Positions 60,164 through 64,000 of a stretch of 64,000 bases of DNA are shown here, one piece after another. Source of the DNA: Aquibium sp. A9E412 (GTDB lineage Bacteria > Pseudomonadota > Alphaproteobacteria > Rhizobiales > Rhizobiaceae); contig NZ_JAOAOP010000012.1 of assembly GCF_030398335.1 (NCBI RefSeq), positions 1-64,000 of the forward strand, written 5' to 3'. A program made the translations under genes and the position numbers. Under the pieces are notes generated by a model. It searched no databases. It worked only from the letters and a program-made list of their open reading frames with translations, and had not been told where the DNA came from. How positions within the stretch are numbered: the stretch's first letter is position 1; each line of letters starts with the position of its first letter.

Positions 60164-61104
60164 CCGCCGGCCCGCGCGTGCCGCATCGGCCGGCCGACCC
60201 GCGCGACGGCGGCTTCGCCGTCGTCGTGGTGCTGCTTTTCCTGATGGCGGTCACCGCGCTGATCGCGCCGCTGGCGCTCGCCGCGCGCACCGAGTTCCTG
60301 GTCGCCGCCAACCGCATGCAGCAGGACCGTCTGGCGCTCGTCGCCGAGGGCGCCTTCACGGTGCTGGCGCGCGACCTGGCCGCGCCGCCGATCGAGCCGC
60401 GCAGCCCGGCGCTGACGGTGCGCTCCGAGCCGCTGCGCTGCGTCACCGAGGCGCTCGCCTTCGAGGTGCGGGTGCAGGACCAGGCGGGCCTCGCCGATTT
60501 GAACATGGCACCGCCGGGCCTGCTCGAGGCCGGCTTCGTCGCGCTCGGCTTCGGCCGCGGCGAGGCGGCCGGCCTCGCCCGGGCCGTGGTCGCCTATCGC
60601 CGGCCGGCGGGCGGCGAGGGCGAGAGCCCCCGCGTGCCGCCCGGCGCCGTCGTCGCCGGGCTGAAGCAGGGCGCCTTCGAGGCGATCGAGGAGCTCTACG
60701 ACTTCGACGGCCTGGCCGACGTGCCGGCCGCGGCGCTGGCCGAGGTGTTCACCATCCACAACGCCACGCCGGCGATCGTCGGGCCGGTGATGTCGCGCCG
60801 CCTGTCGCAGATCCTGCCGGCCGCGCCGACGCCGCGTTATCCCTTCATCGCGGCCGAGCCGGGCGAGCCGCCGCGGCTCTACCGCATCGACGTCACGGTC
60901 GGCGACCGCCAATGGCGCACCCGCAGCCACCACGGCGCGCTGCTGCGCGCCAGCGAGGAGGAGGGCGGCGCCTTCCAGCCGGTCGAGCCGGTGACGAACC
61001 CCGCCTTCCTGCCCGGCGAGGCGGACGGCTTTGGCGCCGCCGAGGAGTGCGATAGACTGTTCGGCGTCGGCGCCGCCGCCGCCCTGGCGCGGATCGAGGG
61101 CTGA
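60160..61104 (+). CDS. gspK: GspK-like minor pseudopilin
   Basis: A 314-residue protein. The N terminus DGGFAVVVVLLFLMAVTALIAPLALAAR is a prepilin-like hydrophobic segment with a Gly-Phe cleavage site and no Glu at position 5, as in GspK. VRVQDQAGLADLNMAPPGLLEAGF and the helical GspK domain follow. GspK sits at the pseudopilus tip. Genes for GspH, GspI and GspJ are not in this window and may follow gspF. Confidence 0.85.
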   Translation: MTAGPRVPHRPADPRDGGFAVVVVLLFLMAVTALIAPLALAARTEFLVAANRMQQDRLALVAEGAFTVLARDLAAPPIEPRSPALTVRSEPLRCVTEALAFEVRVQDQAGLADLNMAPPGLLEAGFVALGFGRGEAAGLARAVVAYRRPAGGEGESPRVPPGAVVAGLKQGAFEAIEELYDFDGLADVPAAALAEVFTIHNATPAIVGPVMSRRLSQILPAAPTPRYPFIAAEPGEPPRLYRIDVTVGDRQWRTRSHHGALLRASEEEGGAFQPVEPVTNPAFLPGEADGFGAAEECDRLFGVGAAAALARIEG

Positions 61105-61132
61105 GCGGCGCCACGGAGTGAGAAGCCCGATC

Positions 61133-62773
61133 ATGCAGCTGGAAAAGAGTGCCGCGTTCTCCGACTTCCTCGCCTTCATGGAAGGACGCGGCATCCTGTC
61201 GCCGGAGGCGGCGAAGCGCGCGCGCAACGCCTACGGCTCGACCGACCATCCCGCCGACACCGTGCTGATCGAGCTCGGCCTGACCCGCGAGACCGATCTC
61301 GCCGGCCACATGGCGACCTTCTTCGGCCTGCCTGTCGCCGAGCGCATTCCCGACGAGCTCGAGACGGCGCTGATCCAGAAGGTCGGCTTCGGCTTCCTGG
61401 AATCGAACCACGTGCTGCCGCTTGCGCTGACCGACGACCGGCTGACCGTGGGCGTGGCCGATCCGTTCGCGCACGCCGCCGTCGACATTCTCGGCTACCA
61501 GTTCGAGCGCGAGCCGGAGCTGCGCGTCTTCCCGCGCAGCGCCATCGCCGAGCGCATCCGCCAGCTCAAGCAGGCCAGCCTGGAGGCGCTCGAGGAGCGG
61601 CCGCAGGAGGCCGGCGGCGAGATCGACGCCGACGACATCGAGCGGCTGCGCGACTTCGCCCGCGAGGCGCCGGTCATCCGCTTCGTCTCGCAGATGATCC
61701 AGCAGGCGGTCGACCGCGGCGCGACCGACATCCATGTCGAGCCGGCGGCCGACCACATGCGCATCCGCTTCCGCCGTGACGGTCTGCTGAGCGTGGCCGA
61801 GACCGCGCCCAGAACGATGCATGCGGGCGTCGCCACGCGCATCAAGATCCTGTCGCGGCTCAACATCGCCGAGCGCCGGCTGCCGCAGGACGGCCGCATG
61901 CGCATCGCGGTGCGCGGCCAGGAGATCGACCTGCGCGTCTCGGTGCTGCCGAGCGTGCATGGTGAGACCTTCGTGCTGCGCATTCTCGACAAGACCGGCG
62001 TCGCGCTCAGCCTCGACGCGCTCGGCTACGACGCGCCGTCGATCGCCCGGTTCCGCACGCTGGCGCACATCCCCAACGGCATCGTCCTGATCACCGGTCC
62101 GACCGGCAGCGGCAAGACGACGACGCTCTATTCGGTGCTCAAGGAGCGCGACCCCGACTCGGTGAAGATCTTCACCGTCGAGGATCCGGTCGAGTACCGG
62201 CTCGACGGCATCACCCAGCTCCAGGTCGATCCGGCGATCGACCTGACCTTCGCGCGGGCGCTGCGCTCGGTGCTGCGCCAGGATCCCGACGTCATCCTGG
62301 TCGGCGAGATCCGCGACCGCGAAACCGCGCAGATCGCCATCCAGGCCTCGCTGACGGGGCACCTGGTGTTTTCCACGCTGCACACCAACAGCGCCGCCGG
62401 CGCGCTGACGCGGCTGCTCGACATGGGCATCGACGGCTATCTGATCGGCGCGACGATCCGCGCCGTGGTCGCCCAGCGTCTGGTGCGGCGGCTGTGTCCG
62501 CAATGCGGCGGCGCGGCCGTCGTGCAGGGCGGCGAGCCGTGCGGGCGCTGCCGCGGCAGCGGCTATGCCGGGCGCACCGTGACCTACGAGATCATGGAGA
62601 TCACGCCCGAGCTCGGCTCGATGATCAGCCGCGGCGCCAGCGAGGAGCAGCTTGTCGAGCATGCCCGGCGCAGCGGCGTCCTGTCGATCGAGGACCACGC
62701 CGCGGGCCTCGCCGCAAGCGGCATCACGACCCGCGAGGAGGTGCAAAGGGTGCTGGAGCTGCGTCGTGCGTAG
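61133..62773 (+). CDS. gspE: type II secretion ATPase
   Basis: A 546-residue cytoplasmic ATPase. An N1E-like domain precedes the catalytic part: GPTGSGKTTTLYSVL (Walker A at 322-329), DPDVILVGEIRDRETAQIA (Walker B and Asp box) and TGHLVFSTLHTNSAAGALTRL (His box). A four-cysteine zinc site, CPQC and CGRC, follows near residue 460-480. It powers pseudopilus assembly through GspL and GspF. ATG 61133 is chosen; a GTG at 61118 is also in frame. Confidence 0.96.
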   Translation: MQLEKSAAFSDFLAFMEGRGILSPEAAKRARNAYGSTDHPADTVLIELGLTRETDLAGHMATFFGLPVAERIPDELETALIQKVGFGFLESNHVLPLALTDDRLTVGVADPFAHAAVDILGYQFEREPELRVFPRSAIAERIRQLKQASLEALEERPQEAGGEIDADDIERLRDFAREAPVIRFVSQMIQQAVDRGATDIHVEPAADHMRIRFRRDGLLSVAETAPRTMHAGVATRIKILSRLNIAERRLPQDGRMRIAVRGQEIDLRVSVLPSVHGETFVLRILDKTGVALSLDALGYDAPSIARFRTLAHIPNGIVLITGPTGSGKTTTLYSVLKERDPDSVKIFTVEDPVEYRLDGITQLQVDPAIDLTFARALRSVLRQDPDVILVGEIRDRETAQIAIQASLTGHLVFSTLHTNSAAGALTRLLDMGIDGYLIGATIRAVVAQRLVRRLCPQCGGAAVVQGGEPCGRCRGSGYAGRTVTYEIMEITPELGSMISRGASEEQLVEHARRSGVLSIEDHAAGLAASGITTREEVQRVLELRRA

Positions 62774-62872
62774 CGCGTTGGCAGGCGGAGCGGCAAGCGG
62801 TGCGCTGAAAGGCGCAGCGGCGCGCTCCGGCAGGCTCCTGCACACGGGACGGAAACGGTGGGCGGACAGCGC

Positions 62873-64000
62873 GTGAAATTCCATTTCCGGGCCTACGGCC
62901 AGTCGGGCGGCCACGACAGCGGCATCGTCGAGGCGCTCGACACGGCCGACGCCGTGCGCCAGCTCACCCAGCGCGGCAAGGTGCCCTACGAGATTCGCCC
63001 GGCCGACGGCCGCGCCGCGGCGCCGCGCGCGGCCCGGCCGCGCGCCGGCCTGTTCCAGCCCCGGCTCGACCTGACGCGCTTCTTCAGCGAGCTGTCGGTC
63101 ATCATCGGCTCGGGCTTCAACGTCGACGTCGCGCTGAAGGCGGTCGCCGACGCCGAGACCAACCGGGCGCAGAAGGCCCGCATCCAGGCGATCCACGCCG
63201 AGATCACCGAGGGCAAGTCGGTCGCCGAGGCGTTCGCCAACCAGCCCGACATTCCCGAGGACGTGGTCGCGCTGGTGTCGAGCGGCGAGAGCAGCGGCCG
63301 TCTCGACGTCGTCGTCGCCGAGCTGGCCAAGAGCTACGCCGAGGCGGCCAGGCGCCGCTCCGAGATCGTCGAGGCGCTGCTCTACCCCTGCTTCCTGATC
63401 GTGGTGATGATCGGCGCGCTGCTTCTGCTGTCGACCTATCTCGTGCCGGCGCTGCAGCCGATCTTCGACAATGCCGGCACGCCGCCGCCGGTCATCGTGC
63501 GCGTGCTCGGCGCCTTCGGCGCCTTCGTCACCGCCTACGGCTTTTTGATCCTGGCCGGGCTCGCCGGGCTGGCGCTGCTGCTCGTCGTCCTGTCGCGCCG
63601 GCGCGCCGTGCGGACCCGGTTGGCCGATCTCGCCGCACGCCTGCCGGGGGTGGGCGCGCTGGTGCGCGGCACGACGCGCAGCCGCTACCTCAACACCATG
63701 GCCCTGCTTCTGTCGAACGGCGTGCCGATGCTCGAGGCGATGGGGCTCGCCGCCGAGACCGCCGTCGGCGAGCGCCATCGCAGCCGTCTCGTCCTGGCGC
63801 GCCAGCGCGTCGCGTCCGGCGAGCCCTTCTGGTCGTCGCTCACGGTGTCGGACGCCTTTCCCGAGCAGATCCTGTCGCTCATCCGCCTCGGCGAGGAATC
63901 GAACAATCTCGGCCCCATGATGTATCGCGCCGGCGCGATGACCCAGGCGCAGATGCAAAAGGCGATCTCGCGCGCGCTCACCTTCCTCACGCCCACCGTC
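62873..64000 (+). CDS. gspF: type II secretion inner-membrane platform protein, cut by window end
   Basis: The reading frame runs to the last base with 376 residues and no stop, so only the very end is missing (GspF is about 400). Two T2SSF repeats are visible. The first has LTRFFSELSVIIGSGFNVDVALKAVAD and SSGESSGRLDVVVAELAKSYAE. A pair of membrane helices (FLIVVMIGALLLLSTYLVPAL and a second near 220-245) follows, then the second repeat with RYLNTMALLLSNGVPMLEAMGLAAETA. It anchors GspE. GTG 62873 is taken as start; GTG 62858 is in frame too. Confidence 0.93.
   Translation, partial: MKFHFRAYGQSGGHDSGIVEALDTADAVRQLTQRGKVPYEIRPADGRAAAPRAARPRAGLFQPRLDLTRFFSELSVIIGSGFNVDVALKAVADAETNRAQKARIQAIHAEITEGKSVAEAFANQPDIPEDVVALVSSGESSGRLDVVVAELAKSYAEAARRRSEIVEALLYPCFLIVVMIGALLLLSTYLVPALQPIFDNAGTPPPVIVRVLGAFGAFVTAYGFLILAGLAGLALLLVVLSRRRAVRTRLADLAARLPGVGALVRGTTRSRYLNTMALLLSNGVPMLEAMGLAAETAVGERHRSRLVLARQRVASGEPFWSSLTVSDAFPEQILSLIRLGEESNNLGPMMYRAGAMTQAQMQKAISRALTFLTPTV

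Noticed and set aside
60893-63958. Minus-strand open frame of about 1000 codons opposite gspE and gspF
   Set aside because: It is antisense to recognisable GspE and GspF coding sequence, with His/Gln/Arg-rich product and no motif. The plus strand is the real one.

Overview
The window is GC-rich, and codon third positions are almost all G or C. It reads as chromosomal DNA of an alphaproteobacterium, most likely of the Hyphomicrobiales (Rhizobiales). Pointers are the rhizobial-style palindromic intergenic repeats at the left edge, a dispersed repeat of about 100 bp present twice, a B12-dependent class II ribonucleotide reductase, FixK/FNR-like and OmpR-like operator candidates, and a compact divergent type II secretion locus. 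I see no insertion sequence, prophage, CRISPR array or rRNA. One tRNA is present, tRNA-Leu(TAA) at 16133-16218. Genus-level placement cannot be made from the sequence alone.

Region 1-32400 is mostly housekeeping and stress genes in short operons: a DUF1176 protein, a J-domain-like protein, a DUF411 protein, nrdJ behind a long structured leader, a MerR regulator divergent from a CDF metal transporter, cytochrome b561, a Pit phosphate transporter, a Nudix hydrolase, xanthine phosphoribosyltransferase, a double-Usp protein with an FNR/FixK-like box upstream, a CinA-type protein, WrbA, adenine deaminase, TrkH, threonine dehydratase, two MFS transporters, two alpha/beta hydrolases and an SDR. A tight run follows: cysK, alaX, sseA and a GNAT gene. 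It faces alanine dehydrogenase, which is divergent from an Lrp-type regulator.

Region 32379-37317 is a minus-strand operon of photolyase, flavin amine-oxidase-like protein, DUF1365 protein and cyclopropane-fatty-acid synthase-like methyltransferase. This is a combination associated with light and singlet-oxygen stress and membrane lipid modification.

Region 38315-53218 is a surface-glycan locus. It holds a 1266-residue protein with three glycosyltransferase domains, the complete dTDP-L-rhamnose set (rfbA, rfbC, rfbB, rfbD), a family 2 glycosyltransferase, a WsaF-like rhamnosyltransferase, a carbohydrate sulfotransferase, a secreted trypsin-like protease, two methyltransferases and a sugar epimerase with a changed catalytic position. 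Overlapping start and stop codons indicate translational coupling. The set suggests a rhamnose-containing and possibly sulfated or methylated polymer.

Region 53405-64000 holds two small secreted proteins and then a divergent type II secretion locus: secretin gspD, a short prepilin peptidase and gspG leftward, and gspL, gspM, a gspC-like gene, gspK, gspE and gspF (cut by the window end) rightward. The protease next door is a natural candidate substrate, but that link is inference.
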